In this document: positions 10,301-18,624 of the stretch, in pieces
Layout: the number at the start of each line of letters is the position of its first letter
How positions within the stretch are numbered: position 1 is the stretch's first letter
Source: Aurantiochytrium sp. KH105
Lineage: Eukaryota > Sar > Bigyra > Thraustochytrida > Thraustochytriidae
Assembly (NCBI GenBank): GCA_003116975.1
Contig: BGKB01000071.1
Coordinates: 124,001 to 188,000 of the forward strand
DNA length: 64,000 bases
Reading direction: 5' to 3'
Notes under the pieces: model-generated
What the model saw: the letters and a program-made list of their open reading frames with translations, nothing else
Databases searched by the model: none
What the model was told of the DNA's origin: nothing
Position numbers and translations under genes: made by a program

Positions 10301-10422
10301 TGGTGGAGCGCAGCTTCACGCAGCGGCCCCGCGTCAAGTCCGCGGCGCCTCCGCGGCGCCCGCCTCCCTCCAAGCCCGCCGTCGCGGAGGCCGAGCCCTG
10401 CTACGCGCTGGAGCAGACGTAA
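7360..10422 (+). CDS. Membrane-anchored protein with three tandem GH114 domains
   Basis: 1,020 residues from ATG 7360. A basic, Ser/Cys-rich N-extension is followed by a signal-like segment (residues ~57-75, ending ALAQ). GH114 domain 1 spans ~84-337, domain 2 ~360-613 and domain 3 ~640-908. A Thr/Pro/Ser linker leads to one membrane helix (~952-972) and a ~48-residue Pro-rich cytoplasmic tail. GH114 is a TIM-barrel family that includes endo-alpha-1,4-polygalactosaminidase. Domains 1 and 2 keep WANLAWGFE, ACYFSGGTLE, the acidic motif AVEVDNVDCY and the NEQCGxYxECD motif. Domain 3 has AVDLGDLNC and ISFNCQ at those places, so it looks catalytically dead, and it carries a RRRMRRRR insert. It probably acts on extracellular or wall galactosamine polymers; the substrate is inferred from the family only. 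The paralog 0.9 kb downstream suggests local duplication. Confidence 0.88.
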   Translation: MARGLADASSSFGPSSSCTASSSRCTCTGPRSRAAARGRKRAEKIVVRKGRHAVGKTLAAAVVAASLAASGALAQTQDRVSINTNMPWANLAWGFEGGGQDETDGAKLVLVDLFDASNETIRSLKSQGKIIACYFSGGTLETWRDDVNENRDAWESIAVGDMSEWDGESWLDITKLEELQAVMEPRFQLAADKGCDAVEVDNVDCYDNGECFKETSLKGKSRAKRMAAQLEYNLWQTSISHELGLSIGLKNCLGMIDELEPSYDFAMNEQCGEYEECDMLAPFLGSGKAVLNVEYSPTATSCEDAQELGIMRKTCVHVEDDDGLCSNETSWTNCFDDIGVTSAPTPAPTKSNATMGAVAIGTDMPWANLAWGFEDGGQDDTGDAKLVLVDLFDFSIEQIQSYKSQGKIVACYFSGGTLEDWREDVNENLDAWESAVAGEMSDWEGEAWLDIGKLDELQALMEPRFRLAAEKGCDAVEVDNVDCYANSDCSENLSLDDGADAKAAQIEYNLWQTSMSHELGLSIALKNGLGMIDELEASYDFAVNEQCGVYDECDLLAPFIENGKAVLNVEYRVTDTGCTDAENLGIMRKMCEPVEDGEGLCADGGSWYNCFALDSTVGNSASPTVAPSAPPSTSSTSDQSTRFVDVYTDWGLLAYGGGEEDDLDELSFVIEDLRSDRLASLVTSGHRMVCSFSAGKVEAQADEAASVVEDLVLSTSSSDAWLDLSQLGALKVLMNARLQTAAQTGCIAVDLGDLNCADSTECVSAVADKLDASTSRRRMRRRRAQSEDEQEAVAALQLEFAQWLVARSNELGLAVGLRNASSLAGDLADEIAFAISFNCQASGTCDAYSSLLAAGKPLLDLEVYEDASQMPTCPSTSTSDGIYVKRCVGSGSSCAEDASYNNCFTARSDLTPPTASPTTPDTGGPSETPETPDKGDNSPSSDGLVDASFRSATIALMVIVFLLLAVLGIFIYRTYFRRELVVERSFTQRPRVKSAAPPRRPPPSKPAVAEAEPCYALEQT

Positions 10423-11361
10423 AACTAGTAAATCTAACCTTCCCCTTATCTATCATCCATCCATCCACAGCGCCAAGGTTTTCTCTTTCCTTGCTCACAA
10501 GTCCGCTCTCTCGCGCGGCCGCGGCCGGCCCGGTCACGCGCGGCCTCTGCGCCAGGCCCCGTCCGTGCGAGCCCAGCCTTGTCAGCCCGTCCGTCAGTCG
10601 GTCGCGGTCGCCGTCGCCGTCGCTGTCGCCGTCGCGTGCGTCGATCATCGCGAGCAAGCACTTTCCGCGAGGCTCCAGCGCGGCACGTGCAGGAGCAGCA
10701 GCACAGCGCATGGCGCCGCTGCCGCCTCGGGAGGGAGACAGCGGGGGCCGCGGAGAGGCCGTACGTGCGCCACGTGCGTGCGTGCAGGCGGGCGAGCGAG
10801 CGTACAAGCGCAGGGCAGGCGGGGCGCCACATCTTTTGGGCTTCTGGGAGCTCGCAGTCGCGGTCGCTAGCTAGCTGGCTGTAGCTGTAGCTCACTGTTG
10901 GTGTGGTTGGCGGCCGCGGTGTGTCCCTATACGGGTGCTAGAGATCTGCGTAGGCGGCGCTCTTGGAAACTGTGAGGCGCGCACGCGCCGTGACATGCCA
11001 TGATCCGACTGCTGCACGTGCGGGCGAGCCAGCTTGCGAGGCTGGGCGGCACTTGCGCGCCTCGGCGGCGGGTGGCTGGAGGGAGCCCCGTCTGTCTTCC
11101 CGCGGCCGCGACCGAGTCGGAGACCGAGGTCGTGACCGTGATGGAGTTCGTGACCGTGACCGAGTCCGAGAGCGAGACGTGACCGGGAGCGCTGCGCTGC
11201 ATGCAAAGGCAGGCCAGGGCGCCCGAGGCCGCAAGCACCCTTGGCGGGCGGGCGGGCGGGCGGGCGGCTGGGCGGGCGGGCGGGAGCTTGCGAGGGCTGC
11301 GCGGCTGCCAGAGCGAGGCGCCGCCGCCGCTTCAGGAGGTGCTGACGAAGGCTTTGAGCTC
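10423..11361. other. Intergenic region between the two GH114 genes
   Basis: About 940 bp of GC-rich sequence with tandem short repeats: CCGTCG around 10600-10635, CGGAGACCGAGGTCG-like around 11110-11175, and GCGG/GGGC around 11241-11284. The downstream ORF is open into this region from a non-ATG start, but there is no in-frame ATG before 11362. I see no independent gene. Confidence 0.6.
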
Positions 11362-14300
11362 ATGCGAGATGGCGAATTGCGTCATGAGTCGAGCTCGAGT
11401 CGGAAACGCAAGAGGGAGCGTCGTGGCGCTTCAGCGCTCGGCGAGAGTGATGCTCGGGCGCTGCGACCGGCCTTGCCTAGATCTCGACGTCTGTACGGAC
11501 TCGTTCTCTTGCTTGGATCGTTTCTGCTTGCGCGTCAAGCACAGGCCGCATGTGAACAGTGGCAGACCTTGCCAATGGACGCCTTTGCTGACGCCAAATG
11601 GGCAAATCTAGCCTGGGGCTTTGAGGACGGCGGCTATGATGAGGTGGACGATGACACCAGCATTGTTCTCGTCGACCTTGACGACCAGGAGTCTCTAGAA
11701 ACGTATCGGGACCAAGGTCGTCTCGTCATCTGCTCTTTCAGCGCAGGCTCGCTCGAGGGTTGGCGAGAAGACGTCCAGGCAAATCTCGATGATTGGGTCT
11801 CCGTCACCGTCGGCGATCTCGAGTACTGGGATGAAGCTTGGCTCGACATCGGACGCCTCAAAAAACTTCAAGCCCTTATACGCCCTAGAATTCAGCGTGC
11901 CGCTGCGGCAGGTTGCCGCGCCATTGAGCCCGATAATCTCGACTGCTTTACGAATAAGCAGTGTTGGTCTCAGTGCAAAGGGATCAAAAAGCTAAAAAAG
12001 GCCTACAAGGCACAACTCAAGTACAATCGATGGCTCGCAGCAGAGGCGCATTCCTTGGGCATGGCAATCGGATTGAAAAATGCCTTGACCATGATTCCAG
12101 ACCTCGTAAGTCACTTTGATTTTGCAATCAATGAACAATGCCATCAATACGACGAGTGCGATGGGGTCTCCCCTTTTCTCGAAAAGAACAAAATTGTCCT
12201 TAATGTCGAGTACAAGAATGATAAGTCTGTCTGCAATAAACAGGCCGCTGGCATGTTGTCAAAGTTTTGCAAGGGTTCGAAGGCGCACGATGGTCTTTGT
12301 GCAACAGACTGGACATCATGCACGCCCAAAGGAGTCAGAACTGCGGATGACCCTATCATGTGTGCATCATCCACCAATATTACTCCTGCTCCGACAAGCC
12401 CCGTCGTTGCGCCGACGTCAAAGCCAACATCGTACCCAACCGCGAGCCCAACCAAATTGCCGACAACCTCGAAACCCACATCATATCCAACGACGAGTCC
12501 AACGGCACGTCCTACCTCGTACCCGACAGAAAGTCCAACCAAGATGCCAACTACCTCAAAGCCCACCTCGTATCCGACTGCAAGTCCAACGGAACGTCCT
12601 ACCTCGTATCCAACCGCGACTCCAACGATGGTTCCAACGACATCGAAGCCCACATCTTACCCAACGGCAAGCCCGACCAGAACCCCGCCAACAGGAACAC
12701 CAACATCGTACCCGACATCTTATCCGACGGCGACTCCTACGATGGTTCCGACAACTTTGAAACCTACCTCGTACCCGACAGAAAGTCCAACCAAGATGCC
12801 AACTACCTCAAAGCCCACCTCGTATCCCACGGCAAGTCCAACGGCATATCCTACCTCGTATCCAACCGCGACTCCAACGATGGTTCCAACGACATCGAAA
12901 CCAACATCTTACCCGACGGCAAGCCCGACCAGAACCCCGCCAACAGGAACACCAACATCGTACCCGACATCTTATCCGACGGCGACTCCTACGATGGTTC
13001 CGACAACATCGGCGCCAACATCATATCCAACGGCAAGTCCAACCAGAATTCCAACGACAGCAGAGCCAACCTCGTATCCGACTGCAAGTCCAACGGCATA
13101 TCCTACCTCGTATCCAACCGCGACTCCAACGATGGTTCCAACGACATCGAAACCAACGTCTTACCCAACGGCAAGCCCGACCAAAACCCCGCCAACAGGA
13201 AGTCCAACGTCGTATCCGACTTCTTATCCAACCGAAAGTCCAACAATGGTGCCCACAACATCTGCACCCACATCATTTCCAACTGCAAGTCCAACGCAGA
13301 GTCCTACCTCGTATCCGACTGCAAGTCCAACGAGGATTCCGACAACGTCAGAGCCCACCTCGTATCCGACTGCAAGTCCAACCAGAATTCCAACGACAGC
13401 AGAGCCAACCTCGTATCCGACTGCAAGCCCAACAGAACGCCCTACCTCGTACCCAACGGCAAGTCCGACCAAAACCCCGCCAACAGGAAGTCCAACGTCG
13501 TATCCGACTTCTTATCCAACCGAAAGTCCAACAATGGTGCCCACAACATCTGCACCCACATCATTTCCAACTGCAAGTCCAACGCAGAGTCCTACCTCGT
13601 ATCCGACTGCAAGTCCAACGAGGATTCCGATAACGTCAGAGCCCACCTCTTATCCGACTGCAAGCCCAACCAAGATTCCGACGACATCCGAACCCACCTC
13701 GTACCCAACGGCAAGCCCGACCAAAACCCCGCCAACAGGAAGTCCAACGTCGTATCCGACTTCTTCTCCAACCGAAAGTCCAACAATGGTGCCCACAACA
13801 TCTGCACCCACATCATTTCCAACTGCAAGTCCAACGCAGAGTCCTACCTCGTATCCGACTGCAAGTCCAACGAGGATTCCAACAACAATGGAACCTACCT
13901 CGTACCCGACTGCAAGTCCAACCAAGATTCCGACGACATCGGAACCCACCTCGTACCCGACTGCGAGCCCAACAGAGCGCCCAACCTCGTACCCAACGGC
14001 AAGCCCGACCAGGACCCCACCAACAGGAAATCCAACATTGTATCCGACTTCTTATCCAACCGCAAATCCAACAATGGTGCCCACAACGTCTGCACCTACA
14101 TCGTATCCAACGCCATCCCCAACGTTGGTCCCAACAACGATGGAGCCCACTGCGTATCCGACTACAAACCCAACACGAAGTCCTACTTCGTATCCGACTG
14201 CAAGTCCGACAAAAGTACCAACAACAATGGAACCTACCTCGTACCCAACGGCAAGTCCAACGAAAGTACCGACAACTTCAGCCCCAACAATGTACCCTAC

Positions 14301-14691
14301 AAAAATATCGACAAAACGTCCTACCTCGTATCCGACAGCAAGGCCAACCAACGTTCCTACTACGTGGGAGCCCACCTCGTATCCAACGTCGAGTCTCACC
14401 ATAAGCCCGACATCATCAAGTCCCACCTCGTATCCGACAGAAAGTCCAACAAAACACCCAACGTCGAGCCCAACCAGGAGCACAACAGGACAGCCTACGC
14501 CAACCCCGACGACAAGCACGATCGAACCAAGTCCTACGGCACCACCGAGCAGCGCTGCACCAACTGCCTCTCCTACCAACGCGAGGGCAAGCTCGATGAG
14601 CATTCGATCAATGATCGTGAGCACGGAAAGCCAAACAGCGATGCTATGGACTGCAGAGCTCGTGGCTACATTAGCACGGCGTACGGGCTAA
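11362..14691 (+). CDS. Secreted GH114 glycosidase with long PTSYPT-repeat stalk
   Basis: The first in-frame ATG is 11362, giving 1,109 residues. A basic 42-residue N-extension precedes a hydrophobic segment (LYGLVLLLGSFLLARQAQA, ~43-61). The GH114 domain spans ~78-322 and keeps WANLAWGFEDGG, CSFSAGSLEGW, AIEPDNLDC and the NEQCHQYDECD motif, so it is predicted active. From ~341 to ~1060 the protein is Thr/Pro/Ser/Tyr repeats built on PTSYPTASPT with longer variants, a likely O-glycosylated rod. The end is weakly hydrophobic (TAMLWTAELVATLARRTG) and shows no clear anchor. It is a paralog of the upstream GH114 gene. The PT repeats are nearly identical at DNA level with a 252-bp higher-order period, and other frames stay open through them. 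Its stop is 38 bp from the stop of the convergent ABC-ATPase gene. Confidence 0.85.
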   Translation: MRDGELRHESSSSRKRKRERRGASALGESDARALRPALPRSRRLYGLVLLLGSFLLARQAQAACEQWQTLPMDAFADAKWANLAWGFEDGGYDEVDDDTSIVLVDLDDQESLETYRDQGRLVICSFSAGSLEGWREDVQANLDDWVSVTVGDLEYWDEAWLDIGRLKKLQALIRPRIQRAAAAGCRAIEPDNLDCFTNKQCWSQCKGIKKLKKAYKAQLKYNRWLAAEAHSLGMAIGLKNALTMIPDLVSHFDFAINEQCHQYDECDGVSPFLEKNKIVLNVEYKNDKSVCNKQAAGMLSKFCKGSKAHDGLCATDWTSCTPKGVRTADDPIMCASSTNITPAPTSPVVAPTSKPTSYPTASPTKLPTTSKPTSYPTTSPTARPTSYPTESPTKMPTTSKPTSYPTASPTERPTSYPTATPTMVPTTSKPTSYPTASPTRTPPTGTPTSYPTSYPTATPTMVPTTLKPTSYPTESPTKMPTTSKPTSYPTASPTAYPTSYPTATPTMVPTTSKPTSYPTASPTRTPPTGTPTSYPTSYPTATPTMVPTTSAPTSYPTASPTRIPTTAEPTSYPTASPTAYPTSYPTATPTMVPTTSKPTSYPTASPTKTPPTGSPTSYPTSYPTESPTMVPTTSAPTSFPTASPTQSPTSYPTASPTRIPTTSEPTSYPTASPTRIPTTAEPTSYPTASPTERPTSYPTASPTKTPPTGSPTSYPTSYPTESPTMVPTTSAPTSFPTASPTQSPTSYPTASPTRIPITSEPTSYPTASPTKIPTTSEPTSYPTASPTKTPPTGSPTSYPTSSPTESPTMVPTTSAPTSFPTASPTQSPTSYPTASPTRIPTTMEPTSYPTASPTKIPTTSEPTSYPTASPTERPTSYPTASPTRTPPTGNPTLYPTSYPTANPTMVPTTSAPTSYPTPSPTLVPTTMEPTAYPTTNPTRSPTSYPTASPTKVPTTMEPTSYPTASPTKVPTTSAPTMYPTKISTKRPTSYPTARPTNVPTTWEPTSYPTSSLTISPTSSSPTSYPTESPTKHPTSSPTRSTTGQPTPTPTTSTIEPSPTAPPSSAAPTASPTNARASSMSIRSMIVSTESQTAMLWTAELVATLARRTG
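12384..14540 (+). repeat. Coding minisatellite (PTSYPT repeats), higher-order period 252 bp
   Basis: The basic unit encodes PTSYPTASPT-like decapeptides and 12/17-residue variants. A block starting CTCGTATCCAACCGCGACTC recurs at 12603, 12855 and 13107, exactly 252 bp apart. A second block starting CCAAAACCCCGCCAACAGG recurs at 13181, 13469 and 13721 (288 and 252 bp). Copies match almost base for base for more than 100 bp, indicating recent expansion or gene conversion. Confidence 0.9.
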
Positions 14692-14729
14692 AAAAATGTG
14701 TCTGAAATGAATTTTGTAAAATAAAGAGC

Positions 14730-17225
14730 TTAGCTTGCTCGAGCTCGAGGCATATTCCGCGCGAGAAACGCATCATAAGCGCTGAGCACATCTGCAGGTT
14801 CCGGAGTATGCTTCACTTGAATTGATTTGGTCTTGCTGTCAAAGACCCAGAGTGTTTTGCAGCTTTCAGCAAGAAAAGCCCGGTCGTGCGAAACGATTAT
14901 GATGGCCCCGTCGTACTTTGCAATGCCTTCTTGAAGACGCTCGATCGAGGAAATATCGAGATGAGACTCGATCTCATCCATGACCCAGAGTCGATTTCGC
15001 TGATACGCCTCGCGAGCAATGCAGAGTCTGCTCTTTTGTCCACCCGAAAGCGTCCGAATTGGTTGCGTCGCGAGATCGCCCGTAAGTCCGAATCCACCAA
15101 GGTAGACGCGGGCTTGCTCAAAGGTCTGGCAGTCCACCGTGAGCGGGCCGCGCGGTAGCGAGAGAATCAGGTCGGCAGGCGTGAGGTCGTCGGCTTCGGG
15201 CAGTGCGTTGATCATATTCTGCTCAAAAATGCTGATTTTGTCGGCGTCGACACCAAGCGAAACAGACGCGGGCCCCGTTCGAAGCTCCACTGAGCCGGCT
15301 TGCTGGAGAAGGAGCTTGACGAGAGAACTCTTGCCGACTCCGTTTTGTCCCAGAATTCCAATGCGCGCTGTCGCAGGTACCTGCGCCGTGAAACCCTGCA
15401 CCAGATCAGGCTGCCCAGGCCAGCCGTATGCGACGCCATCAAATTGGACGAGAATCTCGTCTGGTTTTCCAGGACCCGCATTGCTTGGAGGAAAGTTGAA
15501 GTTTAGAGGTCGCTCGTCCACATCGAGGGCCGAAGGAAGCCCTTCGCAGTCGTACGACTGCTTCCACTTTTTGCCGTCTTCGCGACCGAGACCCATTCGA
15601 TCAATCTTTTCAATCTGTTTTTTCTTGGATGCAATCTGCTTTTGCTTCTTTACGTCGCCGCCCTTGCTTTTCCGGTCACGTGCAGCGCGTTGCTGCGAGG
15701 CGATATAGTCCTGCAAATGGTCCTTCTTTTTTTGCTGCGCTTGTAGCTTTGTGGACTGCATCGCTCGCTTTTGGTCGAGCATCTCGCGATATTCGCTGTA
15801 CGTGCCGTTAAAGTATGCAAACTGCTTGTTTCGCAGCACAATGAGTTCGTCGGCAACAGCGTTCATGAATGCACGATCATGCGACACAAAAAGTAAGGTG
15901 CCTTCAAACTTGGACTTGTCATTCAAATACGTGCGCAACCACTCCACGCCGAGCGCGTCGAGGTGATTTGTCGGCTCGTCGAGCAAGAGAATGTCAGGCT
16001 TCATGAACAAGGTTCCACAGAGCGCAACCCGCATGCGCCAGCCGCCCGAAAGCTCATTGGTGGTCTTGTTGAGTAGCGCGTCCGTGAAGCCAAGGTCGCG
16101 AAGTGCGTTCTCGGCCCGCGCCTCCGCGTCCCATGCGCTGATGGCCTCAAGTCGCTCATAGACTTCTTGGAGGCGCTCCTGCGTCTTGATGACTTCTTCA
16201 GCAGGCCGCGATTCGTCTTCCATGCCTTCCAGCAAGGTTTCCTCCTCCTTCATAAGACGTGTACGCTCAAAGTCGTACTTTACAACGTACTCGAGCGGCT
16301 TCAAGTCCGTTCCTTTGAGCTCTTGCTCAACGTATTGGACACGTAGGTACGGTGGGAAGCCAGGGAGCGCACCTGTCGCGATGCGGCGGAAAAGAGTAGT
16401 CTTACCGCACCCATTGGCACCAGCAAGAGCATATCTCCGACCGTAGACGAGTTTTAGCGTAGCGTTGTAGAGGAGCTGGGTTTTCCCTCGTGCCATTGTC
16501 ACGTTAGGCAGATGCACGTCGCGCAATTGTCCAGTCATGCGCATGACGCCACGTCCACCAGCTCCGCGGCCGCCCCAAGGAATTCCTAGCCGTAGGCACT
16601 CGAGCCACGCTGAGCTGTAGTCGTCGTCCTCGAGCTCTTCCACAGCTGCCGCCATGGCATGATCATGGACCTTCCAGTGATCCCAGCCCATCCACGTTTT
16701 GTGAAAACGCTCAAAACGCTTCGTCTGGAACTCGCCATCTTTGGCTTTGAGCTCTTCGGCGCGCGCCGCCGTTTCTCGGGCACGCTCTTCGGCGTTACGC
16801 TGCGCGAGCGTCTTGCCCGACTTCTTCTTCTCCTTTTTCTTCCTGCTCTTCTTCTGGTCCGTACTTTTCTTGCCTTCAGTGTGAATATCGTTGTCGGCTT
16901 CGGTGGTAGTTTCGGTTGCGGCGTCGTTGAGGGACTGTATCTTGCTTAGCTGCTCCTCGGTGAGGGCCTTCGGTCCTTCGAGGGAGCTTCCATCGTCATC
17001 ATCGTCGTTGTCAGCTGTGTCAGCCATCTCAGCGTAAAGACTTTCGAACTCCTCATTGCTCAGCTCGCGGTCCACAAGGCCTTCAATCATGTCGCGAAGA
17101 TCTTCGGGCGCAGCGTCCCCGGAAGCGACCATTTCCTCAAAGTATGCGAGCGCGCCCTCGTCAACCTCAGGATTGAACTTCTTCACCTTTGCCACCACCG
17201 TCGCGACCTTTGCTTGGCTCGTCAT
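14730..17225 (-). CDS. ABCF3: ABC-F ATPase, GCN20/ABCF3-like translation factor
   Basis: 831 residues from ATG 17225. ABC-F proteins have two ATPase domains and no membrane domain; GCN20/ABCF3 acts on ribosomes with GCN1 in eIF2-kinase signalling. The N-terminus (VAKVKKFNPEVDEGALAYFEEMV) resembles the GCN20 N-domain and is followed by an acidic and a Lys-rich segment. ABC1 has Walker A GANGCGKTT (~268), LSGGWRMR (~391) and LLLDEPTNHLD (~412-422). The interdomain linker is charged and helical. ABC2 has GQNGVGKSS (~624) and LSGGQKSR (~724), but its Walker B region reads WVMDEIESHLD instead of the usual LDEPTNHLD. The catalytic Asp-Glu is kept and the PTN is replaced. The frame is open 28 codons upstream of the ATG (acidic) but only from a GTG, so 17225 is preferred. 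It could also be another ABCF subfamily. Confidence 0.87.
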   Translation of the reverse strand: MTSQAKVATVVAKVKKFNPEVDEGALAYFEEMVASGDAAPEDLRDMIEGLVDRELSNEEFESLYAEMADTADNDDDDDGSSLEGPKALTEEQLSKIQSLNDAATETTTEADNDIHTEGKKSTDQKKSRKKKEKKKSGKTLAQRNAEERARETAARAEELKAKDGEFQTKRFERFHKTWMGWDHWKVHDHAMAAAVEELEDDDYSSAWLECLRLGIPWGGRGAGGRGVMRMTGQLRDVHLPNVTMARGKTQLLYNATLKLVYGRRYALAGANGCGKTTLFRRIATGALPGFPPYLRVQYVEQELKGTDLKPLEYVVKYDFERTRLMKEEETLLEGMEDESRPAEEVIKTQERLQEVYERLEAISAWDAEARAENALRDLGFTDALLNKTTNELSGGWRMRVALCGTLFMKPDILLLDEPTNHLDALGVEWLRTYLNDKSKFEGTLLFVSHDRAFMNAVADELIVLRNKQFAYFNGTYSEYREMLDQKRAMQSTKLQAQQKKKDHLQDYIASQQRAARDRKSKGGDVKKQKQIASKKKQIEKIDRMGLGREDGKKWKQSYDCEGLPSALDVDERPLNFNFPPSNAGPGKPDEILVQFDGVAYGWPGQPDLVQGFTAQVPATARIGILGQNGVGKSSLVKLLLQQAGSVELRTGPASVSLGVDADKISIFEQNMINALPEADDLTPADLILSLPRGPLTVDCQTFEQARVYLGGFGLTGDLATQPIRTLSGGQKSRLCIAREAYQRNRLWVMDEIESHLDISSIERLQEGIAKYDGAIIIVSHDRAFLAESCKTLWVFDSKTKSIQVKHTPEPADVLSAYDAFLARNMPRARAS

Positions 17226-18624
17226 CCTCACGGTCTTCTCCACCTCTTCCTCCTCCTTTTCTATCTTCACCCGCGCGAGCTCGTCCTCGTCCTCGTCCTC
17301 GACCGCCACCTCGCGCGCGCGTACGCGTTCACGTGCGCGTTCTGGCTAGCCCCAGCGCCCGTGGACGACGGCTACGCGCGCACGCCGCTACGCTCCGCGC
17401 CGCCCGTCGCAGGTCTGCGGCCGGCTTCGGGGTCTGCCGAGGTCCGCGGCGAGATCGAGACCGCCGTGGCGGACCTGCTGCGCGAGCATGCCGCGGTGCT
17501 CTATCGTATACACCATTGTACACCTCGTCTCTACACCAGTACAGCGGGAAAGCTTCCCGGGACGTAGAGGGACTCTTCGCAAGACGTTCTGGGCACGGTC
17601 CTAGAACTGCAACATCAGCGCCGGCATCGGCACGCGCGGGGCCATGACCGTGACGGCGATCGCGGCCGGGGACGACCGACGCCGCGGAAAAGGGCATCGT
17701 GGATGCTGGGGGAAAGGGCGTCGTGGATGCCGTTGTGCAGCTGGGCGACGGGGATGGGCTGGCGGCGACGACTGCGACCTGATAAGGGGCGAAGCCGGCC
17801 AGGAGCAAGATTTGACGGGAGTGCACGAGGAAGTGCAAAGGGCGAAAACGGAGTTGTTCGCCGAGTCAAGAACGAAGGCGGTCAAGGATGGAATCGATGA
17901 GGCGAGTTCGGAGATCGCGACGCTGGTGATGGCGGGGGAGGGAAAGAAAAAAACATCGGCAACTCGAGGATCTTGATGAGGATGTGGCAGCGAGAATACC
18001 CGCGAGACGGAAGAACAAGTTCTCGCTTCTCATTTTTGATTATGGACAATTATCTCTCAGTCTTCTTGCAAATTCCTTAGTTCTTTCGATAGGCCCAGTG
18101 CATTCAATAGGCCCAAAAAAAAATTAGTTAGATAGAATGAGCCATATTCGTATACACGTTGCCCTGCGTCCGTCTCAATGTCCGGACACTGCGAAGTTGA
18201 ACATATTGACGGACGAGATGACGATAGACGTAATAATTGCCGCCTCCGGCGGCGAGACATCACCGTGTGTTAACCTTATTATTCTTTCCTGCAATCGGCA
18301 GCATCACGAATCAGGACCGTCAACCGTTGGCAGTATTCTCAAATGCAAACATCGCGATGCAGTGCCACATCGCGCACATATTCTTGTACACGCACAAGTA
18401 CGCGCTTTCGCTCCCAAATCTCTTCTCTGTTTCTTCTCCTTCGGCAATAAAGACCCGCGCCAGCCTGTCTGCAAAAGGTTCTTCGAGTTCGCAGCGAGGA
18501 GACTATCTTCGGAATGTCTGTATACGCCGCTCCCACCAAGTTGTTGGCGGGGCCCGAACGAACAACCGACCAATGACAGAATCAGAGCGAGGTGAATTGC
18601 CTCGGGTGCGGCAGCAGCAGCAGC
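17226..18624. other. Divergent intergenic region, ABCF and GT13 promoters
   Basis: About 1.4 kb. Roughly 17340-17980 on the plus strand has coding-like stretches in shifting frames, described as a finding. 18090-18125 has two copies of ATAGGCCCA. No complete gene can be supported. Confidence 0.5.
17340..17976 (+). pseudogene. Possible decayed or fragmentary coding region (uncertain)
   Basis: Helix-rich, coding-like peptides appear in different plus-strand frames: one with EVRGEIETAVADLLREHAAV near 17440-17505, one with KGIVDAGGKGVVDAVVQLG near 17690-17755 ending in a TGA, and one with VQRAKTELFAESRTKAVKDG near 17836-17900 ending at 17976. No intron arrangement joining them convincingly was found. 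It could be a relic gene, unresolved exons of a Lys/Glu/Ala-rich protein, or chance in GC-rich DNA. I do not recognise a family. Confidence 0.2.

Noticed and set aside
10963..11361. 133-residue upstream extension of the PT-repeat GH114 protein
   Set aside because: It starts at TTG, contains repeat-derived Arg/Gly/Asp sequence and has no ATG before 11362.
13103..14624. Minus-strand frames with VGLAVGYEV-like repeats
   Set aside because: Antisense shadow of the PT-repeat minisatellite; repeats without in-register stops stay open by construction.
12360..14705. 781-codon plus-strand frame of Asn/Ser/Lys repeats
   Set aside because: It is the +1 shadow of the PT-repeat frame. The PT frame is continuous with the GH114 domain and has the repeat chemistry known in secreted stramenopile proteins. 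Reported only as a multi-frame curiosity.
17226..17309. 28-residue acidic upstream extension of the ABCF protein
   Set aside because: It begins at a GTG with no ATG. The first ATG (17225) is followed by GCN20-like N-terminal sequence. A spliced upstream exon cannot be fully excluded.
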